A stretch of DNA of 35,744 nucleotides from an uncultured Lachnospiraceae bacterium (GCA_900314295.1 OMUU01000120.1:1-35744), one strand, 5' to 3'; positions 7,585 through 16,522 are shown, numbered from the stretch's first letter. Made by a program: numbers and translations. Notes: generated by a model from the letters alone, not told the origin.

Positions 7585-8820
7585 TCAGAGCTGCATCGTC
7601 GCAGGAATGATAATAATGAGCAGGACAATGCCCAGCATGACAAACATAGGGAACACCATACGGATAGCCGCCCGGTCTCCCTCCGCTCTTGCGCGCCTTT
7701 TCCGTGTCTCAAAAGCCTCCTGCACTTCTTTTTCCAGCATTCCGGACAGCTGACTTCCCCCTTTTTTCTGGCTCTGCGCGAGAAGAAGCGCCAGCTTCCG
7801 GTACTCCGGCGTACCGCAGCGCTCGCCGAAATGTGCCAGAGCATCCTGCTCATACACTCCGTTATTCATCTCCATCACGGTAACGGATATCTCTCTGTAC
7901 TCCTTTGCGAGTCTCTCCAGCGCTTTTCTCACGCTAAGTCCCGCTGCCGTCAGCAGCTGCAGCTTACTTACCAGCTCCGGATATTCACGGGTCAGAATTT
8001 TTCTCCGCTTCTGTTCCGCTTTCTCCTTCCTGTCCTTTCCTGCAAAAAATGGTGCAATTCCAGCCAGCAGAATCATCATGCACAGGTAGGCACCCTTGTG
8101 CTCGATTTTCCTGTACCAGGTCAGTTTCTCTCCATCTGCCTGCTCCGGAAGCAGGTATTCTGCTGACAAATCCCTTCCGTTTCTTGCCGCTCTCTCATTT
8201 AATGTCTCACTCTCCTTTTGTATCCTTTCCTGCACCGCCTCCTTTTCTCTGGAAGGATATACCATCATCACCCTCTGATATTCTTCTTCTGTTCCGGACA
8301 GCGAAAGCTTTCCGGTCAACGTCACCTCCTCTCCGCTCTTCGAAATCTCCGGAGATAAAACCCCTTCCCAGCTGACGAGGTCGGGCCGATCCGTGGACCA
8401 CTCCACGTTGATCGAAGGATTCGAGAAGCTCTCCGGCAGCTCCAGGTTCCACTCGATCCGTCCAAAATCCTTGTTTCTTCCCAGAATTTTCTCATCCAGC
8501 ACCTCCATTTCTCTCCGGAGCTCCTCTTCTGCCTTCCGGGACGAATATTCCTCTTCCGGTATCGCAATTGTAATTTTCTCTTTTCCTCCCTTTCCGGAGG
8601 CAACGGCAAGCTCTACCTGTTCTCCCGTACTTCCCCTTGCCGTTCTCTTTACGGATTTTACCGTCTCCCAGTCTCCCTCCTGTATTTCCCGGAAAATCAA
8701 CGCTCCGGTCGCCACAGTACTGATGATCAGCACGAGAAAAAAGACCCCGGATATTTTCTGATGACGAAATAGCCAGATGACGGCCGCTGCTGTAGCTGCC
8801 GGGAGCACCATTTTAATCAA
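7585..8820 (-). CDS. tadC: TadC-like inner-membrane pilus platform protein with an Ig-like insert
   Basis: The C-terminal half (about residues 240-411) is a GspF/TadC membrane platform: basic KRRKILTREYPELVSKLQLL, LTAAGLSVRKALERL, AQSQKKGGSQLSGML and a final hydrophobic segment ending IIIIPATMQL. The N-terminal half has two membrane segments followed by a hydrophilic domain (about 85-225) with EWSTDRPDLVSWEGVL. That resembles the atrophied bacterial Ig-like domains of surface proteins and is not usual in TadC. The best start is TTG 8820, with GGAGG 5 nt upstream; ATG 8811 is also possible, and ATG 8859 would overlap tadB. It works with TadB as the rotor/platform driven by CpaF. Confidence 0.82.
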   Translation of the reverse strand: MIKMVLPAATAAAVIWLFRHQKISGVFFLVLIISTVATGALIFREIQEGDWETVKSVKRTARGSTGEQVELAVASGKGGKEKITIAIPEEEYSSRKAEEELRREMEVLDEKILGRNKDFGRIEWNLELPESFSNPSINVEWSTDRPDLVSWEGVLSPEISKSGEEVTLTGKLSLSGTEEEYQRVMMVYPSREKEAVQERIQKESETLNERAARNGRDLSAEYLLPEQADGEKLTWYRKIEHKGAYLCMMILLAGIAPFFAGKDRKEKAEQKRRKILTREYPELVSKLQLLTAAGLSVRKALERLAKEYREISVTVMEMNNGVYEQDALAHFGERCGTPEYRKLALLLAQSQKKGGSQLSGMLEKEVQEAFETRKRRARAEGDRAAIRMVFPMFVMLGIVLLIIIIPATMQL

Positions 8821-8848
8821 TATTCCCTCCTCTCCCGTTCTAAATGAT

Positions 8849-9673
8849 TCACACCTCAATCCTGCAAAGCTTTCTTCCCGCCAGAAACGCCCCCGCGTAC
8901 AGAATCAGGCACAGCGTCATCAGAACGGCTCCCGCCGGATTTCCGTAAATTTTGTCAGAGAAACCTTCGAACGTTACTCTCATATACAGGATGATTCCGC
9001 CCGGCATAAAGCTCATGATGCTCTGCTCATACCTCCTGGAGGCGGTGACTGTATCAATTTCCTGCCGGGTGTCGATCTTCTCGCAGATGTTTCTCCACGT
9101 TGATTCCAGTATGTGACTCATATCGCCGCCCGTTCGTTTGGCGATCAACAGAACCTCGCTGAAATTCATAATATCTTCCACCCCGCTCCGGGTCCCCAGT
9201 TCAAGAAACAGCTGCTCCACCGGCTTCCCGAATCGCATCTGCCCTGTAATATCCCTTAATTCAAGAACCAGCAGGTCCTTTCTGCCGTACAGCTTTGCCA
9301 GATCGGACGCAGCCATGCGAACACCGTTTTCCAGTGAGTAACCGGCCAGAAGATTTGTGTGCAGCGATGAGAGAAAATCCCGAAAGTGGTAGTTCAGCAT
9401 CCTCTGCCTCTCCTCCTTCTTCTGTTTTTTCTTCGCAATGAGATAAACCGCCATGACCACAAGGGCAACCGGCGCCGCATAAACGGAGTTGTAGCACAGC
9501 CAAACCACGCACAGTCCCACAACCAGCCCGGCCGCACCGTACTTCAGAAGCTCCGGGACTGTGAAGTGATAAACCCGGTAGTCCGTCCTGCCTTTCCCCT
9601 CCTTCCGTCCTCTCTCACGGAAGATTCCTTCTCTTACGGAGTTTTTCCAGTTTCTCACAATTTCCAAGCTCAT
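8849..9673 (-). CDS. tadB: TadB-like inner-membrane pilus platform protein
   Basis: The 274-residue GspF-family protein has two hydrophobic segments near residues 42-85, a cytoplasmic helical domain with FLSSLHTNLLAGYSLENGV and IAKRTGGDMSHIL (typical TadB), and a C-terminal hydrophobic hairpin. It pairs with TadC to form the membrane platform. The start ATG 9673 overlaps the end of cpaF by 59 bp. No later good start exists before the conserved region, so the overlap may be real, implying translational coupling. Confidence 0.9.
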   Translation of the reverse strand: MSLEIVRNWKNSVREGIFRERGRKEGKGRTDYRVYHFTVPELLKYGAAGLVVGLCVVWLCYNSVYAAPVALVVMAVYLIAKKKQKKEERQRMLNYHFRDFLSSLHTNLLAGYSLENGVRMAASDLAKLYGRKDLLVLELRDITGQMRFGKPVEQLFLELGTRSGVEDIMNFSEVLLIAKRTGGDMSHILESTWRNICEKIDTRQEIDTVTASRRYEQSIMSFMPGGIILYMRVTFEGFSDKIYGNPAGAVLMTLCLILYAGAFLAGRKLCRIEV

Positions 9674-10823
9674 TGACCTTTATCAGCACTCCTTCTCTGT
9701 CTCTTGCAAACAGGGTGCGAATCTCCGGCTCCTCTCCCTTCATCCCGGCAATTTCCGCGATCTCACCGAGCCTCCTTGTCCCGTCCGCCTCTCTTGTCAA
9801 ATGAATCATAATCTCCACTCCTGACACAATCTGTCTGCGAATAACGAGGATCGGAAGCTGCTCTCCCATTAGCACCATCATCTCCAGTCTCGATATCATG
9901 TCCCTCACACTGTTGGCGTGCGCCGTCCCGAGGCTTCCGGAATGCCCCGTATTCAGACACATCAAGAAGTCCTCCGCCTCCGCTCCGCGCACCTCTCCGA
10001 TAATGATACGGCTCGGCCGCATTCTAAGTGCCGCCTTGATCAGATCCCGGATTGTGACGGCATGGGCCCCGTCCAGATTCGCGTCCCTCGCTTCCATCCG
10101 CACCAGATTCGGAATCCCCTGCAGCTGCAGCTCTGCGTTGTCCTCGATCGTGATGATCCGCTCCTCCGGCGGGATGCAGGACGACAGCGCATTCAAAAAC
10201 GTCGTTTTCCCCGTAGACGTACCGCCTCCGATCAACATCGAATATCGTGCCTCCACAAGATCCCGCAGAAAAAGCGCAGCCTCCCTTGTCACACTTCCCC
10301 AGCGGATCAGATGCTCAAGTGTAACCGCCTCCTCCGGAAAGCGGCGTATCGTGAGAATCGGCCCGTCGAGTGCGATCGGATTCAAAACAACATTCACACG
10401 TGACCCATTGTCATCCGGAAGCCTCGCGTCCACGATCGGTCTCTGTTCATTCACCACCCGGTTGCATCTTCCCACAATCTGCTGAATCACATCTTCCAGT
10501 CTCTCTCTGGAGGCAAAATGATGCTTCCAGGCATACAGCCGTCCTCCCTTTTCATAAAAAATATGGCGATACCCGTTTACCATAATTTCCGTGATCTCCG
10601 GATCATCCATCAGCTCCTGAAGCACATCCAGCCTGCGCACCGAATAGAAAAGCGATTTGTGGAGCTGTTCCTTCTCAGACAGTGACATCACGGCCGCACA
10701 AGATTCGTTCAGGATCAGATCATCGATCCGTTCCTGAATCTTCTCGTCTTCCAGATCCGGATTATCTTCCAGCTGATCCATCAGGCTGACCCGTATTTTC
10801 TCAAAGATGTCTTCCTTCCGCAT
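9615..10823 (-). CDS. cpaF: CpaF/TadA secretion ATPase
   Basis: This 402-residue type II/IV secretion ATPase powers Flp pilus assembly. Walker A GGGTSTGKT is at about residues 199-207, Asp box ITIEDNAELQL at about 225, and Walker B RIIIGEVRGAEA near 274. The His box GHSGSLGTAHANS follows, and the N-terminal domain holds TEIMVNGYRHIFYEKGG. Length and motifs are complete, so it should be active. It overlaps the upstream tadZ-like gene by 43 bp and the downstream tadB by 59 bp, indicating a tightly coupled operon. Confidence 0.95.
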   Translation of the reverse strand: MRKEDIFEKIRVSLMDQLEDNPDLEDEKIQERIDDLILNESCAAVMSLSEKEQLHKSLFYSVRRLDVLQELMDDPEITEIMVNGYRHIFYEKGGRLYAWKHHFASRERLEDVIQQIVGRCNRVVNEQRPIVDARLPDDNGSRVNVVLNPIALDGPILTIRRFPEEAVTLEHLIRWGSVTREAALFLRDLVEARYSMLIGGGTSTGKTTFLNALSSCIPPEERIITIEDNAELQLQGIPNLVRMEARDANLDGAHAVTIRDLIKAALRMRPSRIIIGEVRGAEAEDFLMCLNTGHSGSLGTAHANSVRDMISRLEMMVLMGEQLPILVIRRQIVSGVEIMIHLTREADGTRRLGEIAEIAGMKGEEPEIRTLFARDREGVLIKVNELGNCEKLEKLRKRRNLP

Positions 10824-11860
10824 CGTTCTTCCTCCCCCGCTGTCAGTTCGGAATCCATACAGCCCCGTACGATCCTTCCAAGCCTTCCGGTCATCTGTCT
10901 CTCCAGAAAATCATCCCTTCCCGGAACAGCATCCGGATCCGGAAGTATCACCTCATGTATCTTCTCCCGGCCCGCTCTCTCCTCAAGCTCCGAGGCAAAC
11001 GCCCGGTTTCGCATTCTCGAAACCGGATCATCATGCGCGATGACATAAATCTCCTCACAGCTTTGCAGCAGCTCCTCAAAGCCGTTCATCTGCCAGTCCA
11101 GATCCAGGAGAATTCTGCGATACGTACTGGTCCTCGTCAACTCACCGATCATTCCCGTCCATTGTTCCTCTGTCATCTCTCCGATATCAGACGCATCCCT
11201 CACCGGAAGCAGATAATCAAGCGAGCCGAATTTGCGAAGCATTGTGTTCAGCTGATATATCAGTCCGCTTCTCCCTCTCCTGTAAAAATACATCAGATCA
11301 CTGAGTGTCCGCATGCTCTCCCCAGGATCGGGAAGAAGCTGTTCCATACCGGATCTCGGCTCCAGATTCAGATAAAGACTCGGAAGCTTTTCCGCGGCAA
11401 TGCGCCCGTACAGCATGGAAAAAATAACCTTCTGACCCGGATCCGAAACGGAGCATATGCCCGTTTTCACGCAAGTCGGCTTTGCGATGACTTCCGGACC
11501 TGTCGCCGCCTTTTCCGCCCCGTAGCAGTCCATAACCTCTCTCACCACACGGCTCTGGCTCTGATATTTATAAATCTGCCGACAGTTCCCCTTCTCCGGA
11601 AATCCTTCCTCCGTAATACAGGAACCGTCTTCCGCCAGAATAAAAAGCGTCCCGATATCCAGCTGCCGTATCTCGTCATCCGCCGCTTTTTCCGAAATCA
11701 GAAGAATCTCGATGTGGTGCTTCCCCGCAAATTCTCTCAGCGTTTCCACCGAAGTGAAGCTTCGGATTTCGAACGGAAGATTTTCCTTCTCTGTCAGATA
11801 ATTCATGAAACGAATGGCATATTCTCTTTCCGTGTCACACACGGCTAGTATTTTTTTCAT
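10781..11860 (-). CDS. CpaE/TadZ-like ATPase-related localisation protein
   Basis: The 359-residue protein begins MKKILAVCDTEREYAIRF, a receiver-like fold as in TadZ/CpaE. Its C-terminal part lies where a MinD/ParA-type domain is expected, with LLDLDWQMNGFEELLQSCEEIYVIAHDD resembling the switch region of such ATPases. I see no intact deviant Walker A lysine motif: CVKTGICSVSDPGQKVIFSML replaces it, so ATP binding is doubtful. TadZ proteins place the Tad machine at the pole. I chose ATG 11860 because GGGAGGGG lies about 7 nt upstream. It directly precedes cpaF. Confidence 0.75.
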   Translation of the reverse strand: MKKILAVCDTEREYAIRFMNYLTEKENLPFEIRSFTSVETLREFAGKHHIEILLISEKAADDEIRQLDIGTLFILAEDGSCITEEGFPEKGNCRQIYKYQSQSRVVREVMDCYGAEKAATGPEVIAKPTCVKTGICSVSDPGQKVIFSMLYGRIAAEKLPSLYLNLEPRSGMEQLLPDPGESMRTLSDLMYFYRRGRSGLIYQLNTMLRKFGSLDYLLPVRDASDIGEMTEEQWTGMIGELTRTSTYRRILLDLDWQMNGFEELLQSCEEIYVIAHDDPVSRMRNRAFASELEERAGREKIHEVILPDPDAVPGRDDFLERQMTGRLGRIVRGCMDSELTAGEEERCGRKTSLRKYGSA

Positions 11861-12026
11861 GGCGCCCCTCCCTTCCAGACGGATCCTCACCTAATCTTCA
11901 ACTGCTATTTTCCTTCCCGGCTGGTCCCCACTTTATCCTCAACTTCCCTTTCTTTTCCATACTGATTCTCCTCTTGTCTTCGGCTGTATCCTCACACAAA
12001 CCGTTCCTCAGTATCCGGCAGCTCTT

Positions 12027-12551
12027 TCAGTACCACCCCGCCGCCCATGGGATCAGTGCGGCGAATATATAAACCGCCAGATGCACCTTTTCTTCCGCTC
12101 TCGCACCTCTCCAGTATGGCTCCCGACAGCCGGAAAGACGAAATGTGTACAGATATCGAATCAGGTATCGGAATCGTTCAAAAGGATGGGAATCGTCCGA
12201 ATCGGACGGTGAAAAAAAGATATGCAGAACGGCGCATACAGACGCCGAAAGAAAAGTAAACAACAGCTGCCGGAGAATCTGCCCGGGCTTCATAAATGCT
12301 CCGGTCACCATCAGAAGCTTGATATCGCCTGCCCCGATCATCCGGAGCAGATAAAACGGAAGCAGAAGAAGAAGGGGGATCAGCGCAGACAGGAAGTCCG
12401 GATTTGAGCGGCTGTCCCGGAAAAACAGGATCTGCCCCGTCAGACTGAAAAGCAATCCGGTCAGGAGCCACAAATTCGGAATTCTCTCTTCCTTCAGATC
12501 AAAAAGCGCCGCTCCCTCTGCCAGAAATAAAACGAGAAGACGTGTACTCAT
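12027..12551 (-). CDS. A24 prepilin peptidase (TadV/CpaA type)
   Basis: The 174-residue membrane protein has the first catalytic Asp in ALFDLKEERIPN and the second in MIGAGDIKLL (GxGD), both canonical for TadV/CpaA prepilin peptidases. It should process the Flp pilin leader and perhaps the TadE-like proteins. The C-terminal segment (FRLSGCREPYWRGARAEEKV) carries a charged extension before a last hydrophobic helix. I prefer ATG 12551, which gives the usual short N-terminus, but ATG 12572 and 12581 are in frame and none has a clear Shine-Dalgarno. It is the first gene of the Tad run on the minus strand, 166 bp upstream of tadZ; nothing is recognised in that gap. Confidence 0.85.
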   Translation of the reverse strand: MSTRLLVLFLAEGAALFDLKEERIPNLWLLTGLLFSLTGQILFFRDSRSNPDFLSALIPLLLLLPFYLLRMIGAGDIKLLMVTGAFMKPGQILRQLLFTFLSASVCAVLHIFFSPSDSDDSHPFERFRYLIRYLYTFRLSGCREPYWRGARAEEKVHLAVYIFAALIPWAAGWY

Positions 12552-12584
12552 ATGCTCATTCTTTGTAACCATCCCGCACATCGA

Positions 12585-12601
12585 GAGAACCGCAGGTTCT
12601 C
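12585..12601. other. Short perfect hairpin upstream of the Tad locus
   Basis: GAGAACC-GCA-GGTTCTC is a 7-bp stem with a 3-nt loop, followed by AAAAA on the plus strand. It lies just upstream of the first Tad gene. A 12-bp palindrome TCAGATATCTGA occurs about 90 bp further on. These may be operators of the Tad locus, without direct support. Confidence 0.35.
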
Positions 12602-12811
12602 AAAAATAGGGATGCGGAATCCGTTACCTATAAAGGGAATTGAATAACAGGGGTTGACAGATATAACAGTTGTAAAGCAGGTCAATCAGATATCTGACCG
12701 ATTTGATGGTTTAAGAATATAACACGGACGCCTCTTTTTCAATCCACCAAAATGCGTCACTATTACCAAAAATATTTCCGGATTTTGTGGCATTTTTCAT
12801 CCATATCCGTA

Positions 12812-12820
12812 TGGTATAAT
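12812..12820 (+). promoter_or_regulatory. Extended -10 promoter upstream of traX-like gene
   Basis: TGGTATAAT is a perfect extended -10 element (TGn followed by TATAAT). The -35 region is poor, as is common for extended -10 promoters. It would give a leader of about 180 nt that includes the GGTTTTCTA repeats. Confidence 0.45.
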
Positions 12821-12831
12821 AATTTTCCATC

Positions 12832-12920
12832 CGGTTTTTCTACTTGGTTTTCTACCGGGTTTTCTATTGGTTTTCTACTTGGTTTTTCTATTGGGTTGTT
12901 TTACCGGTTTTTCTGCCGGC
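12832..12920 (+). repeat. GGTTTTCTA-type tandem repeats in the traX leader
   Basis: At least six units of 10-15 bp with the core GGTTTTCTAyygG follow each other. If translated in the frame of the downstream gene they would read as GFSTGFSIGF-like residues, but the better start of that gene lies beyond them. The rest of the 12582-13006 gap holds no gene that I can support. Confidence 0.7.
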
Positions 12921-13006
12921 TTGTTACAGAATTTTTCACCCTCCGGTCGCGGAAATGCGGGTGCCCCCTTTCATTCCCCCGCCTGCAGGGCACAGGTGTT
13001 TATCAA

Positions 13007-13744
13007 GTGAAGAATTCCTTTCCTTCCTTTTCTCTAAAAAAAATATCTCTGAATGGAAACGAATTGAAAATCATCGCATGTGTCAGTATGTTTCTCGACC
13101 ACTTCGCGAAGGTCTTTCAGGCTGAATTGACGCCCTCTCTGTATTTTATTCTGGATAATGTCATCGGAAGACTTGCCTTTCCCATCTTCTGCCTTCTTCT
13201 GACCGAGGGCTATTTTCACACCGGGAACCTTCGCCGTTATATGCTGCGGATTACACTCCTCGCACTGGTCTCGGAAATTCCCTTCGATCTCGCCATGTCC
13301 GGTCAGGTTCTGGATCCCGCCTGGCAGAACACCGTATTTACCCTTCTGCTCGGGCTGCTGATGTTTTCTGTTCTGGACCGGATACGAACCAAAGCATCCC
13401 CCGACCGGCTCGCCGCGATCCTGCTTCAGATCCTGACCATCGCTGCGTTTTCCGTCTCCGCATGGGCGCTCCACACCGACTACGGCATCTTCGGAATCGG
13501 CGCTCTCGCCTGCTTCTACTATCTAAACGGACGAGTCTACAAAAATCCCGTGACTGCAGATCTGTGGGCGTGCTTCTGCCTCTTTCAGGAGCCGGCAGCC
13601 TTTCTGTCCCTTCTTCCTGTAGCAGCCTACAACCGCACCAGGGGAAACGCGGGCATGAAATATTTCTTCTATTTCTTCTACCCGCTGCATCTGCTTCTTC
13701 TGGTCTTTTTGCACGAATGGATCTGTAACAGATTCCCGCTGTGA
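13007..13744 (+). CDS. TraX-family multi-pass membrane protein
   Basis: The 245-residue protein matches the TraX family: LNGNELKIIACVSMFLDH near the N-terminus, PIFCLLLTEGYFHT, LALVSEIPFDLAMSG, and the C-terminal NAGMKYFFYFFYPLHLLLL. TraX of the F plasmid N-acetylates pilin, but chromosomal homologues in Firmicutes have no settled role and may be acyltransferase-related. I chose GTG 13007 because AGGTG lies 8 nt upstream and the family starts here. An open frame extends to ATG 12752, but this passes through low-complexity repeats and the promoter. The position beside the Tad locus is suggestive of pilus modification, but it is on the opposite strand. Confidence 0.82.
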   Translation: MKNSFPSFSLKKISLNGNELKIIACVSMFLDHFAKVFQAELTPSLYFILDNVIGRLAFPIFCLLLTEGYFHTGNLRRYMLRITLLALVSEIPFDLAMSGQVLDPAWQNTVFTLLLGLLMFSVLDRIRTKASPDRLAAILLQILTIAAFSVSAWALHTDYGIFGIGALACFYYLNGRVYKNPVTADLWACFCLFQEPAAFLSLLPVAAYNRTRGNAGMKYFFYFFYPLHLLLLVFLHEWICNRFPL

Positions 13745-13847
13745 TTCTGTAAACACCACAGCCAGACCCCTCCCGCAATACTCCCATAAATAAACGAGAA
13801 ACGCAGCGCCGGATAAGTATAGCTCTCATCCTGCTCTGCGATCCTCT

Positions 13848-14933
13848 CTACTCTCTGCTGTCCCTGTATGTTCCGTTTTCTCTCAGATACTCCACAACCC
13901 GGTCAAATTCATCCGGGTAGATGCAGGTCGCCTCTCTGTCCTCTGCTACCATGCGTCGGCATTCCTCCAGGTCCATCCACTGCACGCTCTCCACCTCGGA
14001 TTTCTGAAGTACGAGACGTCTTTCATCAACCGCCCCCTTATACACAAACAGATGCGCAAATTCATGATCCCGGAACATCCGCCCGTGAAATTCCTTCTCA
14101 TAGCTGCCCTCGTGTACGCCCAGATATTCCAGATCCTCGGCATCGGCATGAATTCCCAGCTCCTCGCCCAGCTCGCGCAGCGCCGACTCCAACGGCTCAT
14201 CCCCCGCATCGATATGTCCGGCCGACGAGATATCCAGGCAGCCCGGATTGGAATCCTTTTCGGCGCTTCGCTTCTGCAGCAGAACCTCCTGTCCCGAAGG
14301 GCTGCTCTCCGACGGCCGCACAATCCAGATATGAACCGTTCCATGAGGATCCCCCTCCCGGTGCACCACGTTCCGTTCCTGCACGATACCGCTTTTGCTT
14401 CCGTCCTCATTCAGGACATCGAACAGTTCCATCGGTCGACCGTTCAGCGCTGCTGTCACCAGCCTGTCCTTTCCGTCGTACACCAGCTTCAGGGAAAAAA
14501 ACGGCACATTCTCGTCCAACAGCCGGAAGAAAATCTTGTCACCGGCCCAGAGATTCAGCTTCCAGACCTCCTCAATGTCAATCCACGCAAGCTCTCCCTC
14601 GTCACATTCCACCGCTTCACCGGTATACCCATCCGCCGTAAACAGAGACATATATTCATAATCTCCCTTTCCGGAGTCAAAGGTCACCAATCCCCGGTAC
14701 TGCCAGGATGTCAGCGTATAGCCCGTTTCCTCCCGCACCTCCCGGATCACGCACTCCTCCGGGCTCTCGCCCAGCTTGAAATGACCGCCAACTCCGATCC
14801 ACTTATCTCTGTTTACGTCATGCTTCTTCACCGTCCGATGCAGCATGAGATATTTCCCATCCTTTTTCAGATAGCAAAGCGTACTCATGTTCTTCAGATC
14901 GTTTTTCTGTTTTTCGTTCTTGTTCTCCGTCAT
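13848..14933 (-). CDS. Double Nudix protein (MutT-like plus IPP-isomerase-like Nudix)
   Basis: The 361-residue protein contains two Nudix domains. The first (about residues 16-150) has a full Nudix box G-x5-E-x7-REVREETGY at 50-72 and resembles 8-oxo-dGTP/NTP pyrophosphatases. The second (about 168-355) begins MELFDVLNEDGSKSG and has LLQKRS and SSAGHIDAGDEP, as in IPP-isomerase/YfcD-like Nudix hydrolases. Its box (239-261) has Asp in place of the first Glu (D245), then RELGEELGI. GGGAGAG stands 5 nt before ATG 14933. It starts 32 bp after the lipoprotein gene, so they may be cotranscribed. Substrates cannot be deduced. Confidence 0.88.
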   Translation of the reverse strand: MTENKNEKQKNDLKNMSTLCYLKKDGKYLMLHRTVKKHDVNRDKWIGVGGHFKLGESPEECVIREVREETGYTLTSWQYRGLVTFDSGKGDYEYMSLFTADGYTGEAVECDEGELAWIDIEEVWKLNLWAGDKIFFRLLDENVPFFSLKLVYDGKDRLVTAALNGRPMELFDVLNEDGSKSGIVQERNVVHREGDPHGTVHIWIVRPSESSPSGQEVLLQKRSAEKDSNPGCLDISSAGHIDAGDEPLESALRELGEELGIHADAEDLEYLGVHEGSYEKEFHGRMFRDHEFAHLFVYKGAVDERRLVLQKSEVESVQWMDLEECRRMVAEDREATCIYPDEFDRVVEYLRENGTYRDSRE

Positions 14934-14965
14934 CTGTTCTCTCCCGCCGTTAACCGACCGCTTCT

Positions 14966-16396
14966 TCAGCCCGGTATTCCATCTCCGTCATAATCGGTCT
15001 GCCCGCGGTAGCCCACCGCGTAAGCCGACAAGGCATCATACGAATAAGCCGTCCCGTTTGCGGTCGGCGCAAGCCTCGATATATAGTCCGCCGTTCCCCC
15101 GGAATGCTCCGAACCGTCATCCCGCACATGAACCGAAGACGTAAGGAAGGTAGCATATCCCTCCGCCGTGTAATAGGTATACTCATCTCCCGGCGTATAA
15201 TTGCTGATCTGCTCCGTCGTCAGATTAAACATGAAATGACGGATCCGGTTCCAGTACGCCGCATCATTCAGTGCCGCGCTGATGATGGATCCGCCGGAGG
15301 CGTATTGCTGCGGATCGGAGTCCTGGTCGTCCCAGGTCGCGTCCACCTCGTACCACTCGCCGTCCAGCTGGACCAGATTCCAGGAATGCGCTTCCATGGA
15401 ATCCGGATCCGAACCCGCGTATCCCCCGACTCTGGTGCAAGTAATTCCCGCCTGCTGCAGGAGATATTCATAGGCATAGGAATACCCGTCGCAGACGCAC
15501 GTATTGGCCTGATTTCTGCTGTTGGCAACCAGCGCGCCATAGGCGGTATAGCCGTAATCAAAAGCACCGTCCTCGGAATAGGCCGCAGCCAGATCCGTGT
15601 CATAGGTCACCGTATCGATCAGCTTGTCATGGATCTGAAGCGCGATCTCTGGCTGTGACCGCGTCAGGTCAATATCTGCCATAAAATTGCTTACCGCCTG
15701 GTTAAAGGCTGTCATCTGGTTCTGATAATCATCATACGTCCTGCTGAGCCGGATCATGACATCATATTTTCCCCCCGTGCGGAGACTGTTGTAATAATAC
15801 TGAAAATTTCCGCTGCTCTGCCGGAACCAGAACAGCTCCGGGTGGTCATAAATCAGCGCCTCATAAGCAATCGTCAGTTCTCTGCTGAAGGCATCCGATG
15901 ACGGATCCTCACTGACCGTCACCTTTTTGTGATAATCCGTGGACGTCGGGTCTCTCGTCACCGCGAGCAGCGCATCGTAAATTCCTTTTTCCTCATCGGA
16001 AAGCTGTGTATAGTAGTAAAAAACCGGCGCGTTATTCACAAACAGCGAGTCCCCCTCCGGCAGCTTGTCCCTGTAATCTCCGCCCACACCGTCCAGAAAC
16101 GATGAGATATCCGAGATAATCGACCCACCCGAATCTGACGAAGATTGCTTCCCGTCATCCTCAGCCGTATCGGAAGACGTCCCTGCATTTCCACCCGAAC
16201 CTCCTGATCCGTCTGCACCGGAAGATGCTTCCGACGAAGATGTGTCCTCCAGATTTCTCCTTATATCAAAAAAATTCCGGAACATATCCGGAAGCTTTGA
16301 GATCTGAAATCCGCCCTCCCCGCAACCGGTAAGAAGGGTTCCGCACAGGAGCACAGTCATGACCAAAACTCCTGTCCTCTTCTTTCCTTTTCTCAT
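14966..16396 (-). CDS. Transglutaminase-like cell-surface lipoprotein
   Basis: The 476-residue protein has a basic N-terminus, a hydrophobic signal and the lipobox LLTGC with Cys25 as the lipidation site. A Ser/Gly/Asp-rich linker covers about 52-100. The transglutaminase-like cysteine-protease core has the catalytic triad visible as CDGYSYAYEYLL (Cys302), EAHSWNLVQLDG (His337) and YEVDATWDD (Asp352). It probably acts outside the membrane on peptides or wall-linked proteins. AGAGGT lies about 7 nt before ATG 16396. It is divergent from deoD and upstream of the double-Nudix gene. Confidence 0.9.
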   Translation of the reverse strand: MRKGKKRTGVLVMTVLLCGTLLTGCGEGGFQISKLPDMFRNFFDIRRNLEDTSSSEASSGADGSGGSGGNAGTSSDTAEDDGKQSSSDSGGSIISDISSFLDGVGGDYRDKLPEGDSLFVNNAPVFYYYTQLSDEEKGIYDALLAVTRDPTSTDYHKKVTVSEDPSSDAFSRELTIAYEALIYDHPELFWFRQSSGNFQYYYNSLRTGGKYDVMIRLSRTYDDYQNQMTAFNQAVSNFMADIDLTRSQPEIALQIHDKLIDTVTYDTDLAAAYSEDGAFDYGYTAYGALVANSRNQANTCVCDGYSYAYEYLLQQAGITCTRVGGYAGSDPDSMEAHSWNLVQLDGEWYEVDATWDDQDSDPQQYASGGSIISAALNDAAYWNRIRHFMFNLTTEQISNYTPGDEYTYYTAEGYATFLTSSVHVRDDGSEHSGGTADYISRLAPTANGTAYSYDALSAYAVGYRGQTDYDGDGIPG

Positions 16397-16522
16397 ATAA
16401 CATACCTCTCAAAAAAAATGATTCCGGGCCCTTCCGCACTTCGCCATCCCGCGAATCGACCTGATAAATCCTGATAAATCTGAGGATTTATGAAGAGAAT
16501 TATATCATGTTCCTCTCAGATA
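16397..16522. other. Divergent intergenic region between lipoprotein gene and deoD
   Basis: It contains two CTGATAAATC copies and a hairpin TAAATCC...GGATTTA around 16460-16490. The hairpin could be an operator or mRNA stem. No gene is seen. Confidence 0.35.

Noticed and set aside
7521..7853. 110-codon minus-strand frame overlapping the tadC end
   Set aside because: It is out of frame with the conserved TadC C-terminus, Arg/Ser-rich, and without a ribosome site.
12655..12700. TTGACA at about 12656 as a -35 box
   Set aside because: No -10-like hexamer occurs 16-18 bases downstream.
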